A stretch of DNA of 41,887 bases, from the NCBI GenBank assembly GCA_022820825.1, contig JAJEEU010000106.1, forward strand, positions 1-41,887, written 5' to 3'. Source of the DNA: Vicinamibacteria bacterium. GTDB taxonomy: Bacteria > Acidobacteriota > Vicinamibacteria > Vicinamibacterales > UBA8438. Each line of letters starts with the position of its first letter. The first letter of the stretch is position 1. A program made the position numbers and the translations under genes. This document shows positions 41,125-41,887 of the stretch, piece by piece. The notes beneath the pieces were generated by a model. That model saw only the letters and a list, made by a program, of their open reading frames with translations. It had not been told where the DNA came from and searched no databases.

Positions 41125-41498
41125 TGGGGCGAGAGGCACCAAACCAGCTCAAGGGCAGCCCGGCAGTGTTCGCCGTCCCGGCCGCCTCAGTGGACAGTTG
41201 AAAACCGGCCATTTCTCCGGAGGTGTCCAACGACTCTTCGGCGCCTTCGCCTTGCGCGGGCACGGGTCCCGCCCCCACCACGTCCGGAAACCACCCCACC
41301 CCTTCACCATTGATTCGGGCGGCTCTCGGTGCGACGCGAGGTTTCACCACGGACTGCTGGCTCACCATTCCCGGAGCATGGTGGCCGATTCGGGGTGCGG
41401 AGGGCGCTTGCCACCCGGCGCAAGCAGGTTCATGATGGCCGGCGAGGGCCGGAACGCCAGGCCGTACCGCAGGAGCAGCAGAAGCAGATGAGCACACG
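41125..41498. other. Intergenic region with a lone IS21-type end
   Basis: No supported gene. At 41190-41215 lies an exact inverted copy of the inner IS21 end repeat of 33609-33634. To its right the sequence does not match the IstA region. The minus strand has an open frame from ~41497 to 41051, with no family resemblance and no ribosome site, so it is not called. Confidence 0.5.
41190..41215 (+). repeat. 26 bp IS21-type end repeat
   Basis: The 26 bases beginning GTGGACAGTTGAAAACC are the exact reverse complement of 33609-33634. The second, outer repeat present at 33636-33659 is absent here. It is a solo IS end, in opposite orientation to the first. Confidence 0.85.
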
Positions 41499-41822
41499 AT
41501 GAGTTCGCTGGCCGACGTTTTCCGGGTGCTGAACCGGATGCGCGACGAGGGTATCGCGGCGCAGTACGCCGTCGGCGGCGCGGCCGCGGTGCTGTTCTAC
41601 GCGGAGCCGACCCGAACCTACGATCTGGACGTATTCGTCGCCGTCGAAGGGGGCGGCGATGACGCGTTCGCGCCGTTGTCCCGCATCTACGAGTGGGCGC
41701 GGAAGCAGCGTTTCGGAGTGCAGGCCGAGCATCTGTTGATCGAAGGTGATCAGCGACAATTATTTTTGCCGGTCGGCGAGGCCGCGGTCGGCCGCTTCGT
41801 TTCCCCGCCCCGAGCCGTGTGA
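41499..41822 (+). CDS. Nucleotidyltransferase-like protein (MNT/AbiEii type), probably truncated
   Basis: 107 residues. YAVGGAAAVLFYAEPTRTYD followed by LDVFV carries the family's GG and DxD (Asp42, Asp44) signature of minimal nucleotidyltransferases, as found in MNT-HEPN and AbiE-type toxin-antitoxin systems. Relatives I know run on for another 50-80 residues after the DAEHxxIxG-QFLP region; here the sequence ends soon after EGDQRQLFLP, so it may be truncated or frameshifted. The next frame begins with a GTG overlapping its stop. Its place beside two VapBC modules supports a defence or addiction role. Confidence 0.7.
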   Translation: MSSLADVFRVLNRMRDEGIAAQYAVGGAAAVLFYAEPTRTYDLDVFVAVEGGGDDAFAPLSRIYEWARKQRFGVQAEHLLIEGDQRQLFLPVGEAAVGRFVSPPRAV

Positions 41823-41887
41823 GACTGCCCGTTTTCCTTGTGGAGGACGGGTTGGTCACGGACGCGCAGGTGCGGCGATTGCGCGAG
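41819..41887 (+). CDS. Start of an unidentified gene running off the window
   Basis: A GTG at 41819 overlapping the previous stop opens a frame (VRLPVFLVEDGLVTDAQVRR...) with no stop before the window ends. 23 codons are too few to assign a family. It could instead be the frameshifted continuation of the nucleotidyltransferase gene. Confidence 0.3.
   Translation, partial: MRLPVFLVEDGLVTDAQVRRLRE

Noticed and set aside
41215..41497. Minus-strand open frame next to the lone IS21 end, considered as an IstB, other transposase or group II intron remnant.
   Set aside because: No motif of these families could be matched, and there is no ribosome site.

Overview
The window is GC-rich (dense overlapping frames, G/C third positions) and mostly bacterial single-copy style coding sequence. 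The mix of genes points to an Acidobacteriota lineage of the Vicinamibacteria type, though this is inference and there is no rRNA or other phylogenetic marker here apart from aroC: two heme-free PQQ dehydrogenases, TonB-dependent receptors with an N-terminal carboxypeptidase-regulatory-like domain, Tat-exported lipoprotein amidohydrolase, DinB proteins and a cluster of secreted SUMF1/FGE-fold proteins.

Region 1 (1-9.7 kb) is metabolic and periplasmic: a thioredoxin-like fusion protein, an M20 peptidase and a PQQ dehydrogenase on the minus strand; then a periplasmic metallo-beta-lactamase-fold hydrolase, a secreted beta-repeat protein, a dienelactone hydrolase and chorismate synthase on the plus strand; and a small membrane-anchored unknown. 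Two copies of a structured ~120 bp repeat sit directly after two of these genes (19-140 and 6218-6341), with compensatory base changes in one stem.

Region 2 (9.7-15.2 kb) has a 161 bp element with perfect 21 bp inverted ends, a strong hairpin touching a ribosome binding site, and what looks like an operon of a thermolysin-family (M4) protease, an outer-membrane barrel and a second PQQ dehydrogenase, followed by a cold-shock protein.

Region 3 (15.2-26.8 kb): a duplicated carboxymuconolactone-decarboxylase-like protein with a phosphotriesterase-like Tat lipoprotein; a DinB protein; a TonB receptor under a cobalamin riboswitch; an esterase whose start codon overlaps the start codon of a divergent gene for a double cyclic-nucleotide-binding domain fused to a PlsC-type acyltransferase; then a large Oar-like TonB receptor.

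Region 4 (26.8-41.9 kb) is an accessory island with visibly lower and more variable GC and several dead insertion sequences. It holds four secreted SUMF1/FGE-fold paralogues that lack the catalytic cysteine pair, a secreted MORN-repeat protein and a secreted ankyrin protein. Two N-terminal modules are shuffled among the SUMF1-fold and MORN proteins. Also present are a membrane alpha/beta hydrolase, a small membrane protein, two VapBC modules (one toxin with an internal deletion) and a nucleotidyltransferase-like protein at the edge. The secreted module-swapping SUMF1-fold/MORN cluster with adjacent ankyrin and hydrolase genes is the best candidate here for an undescribed system; its function cannot be read from sequence alone.
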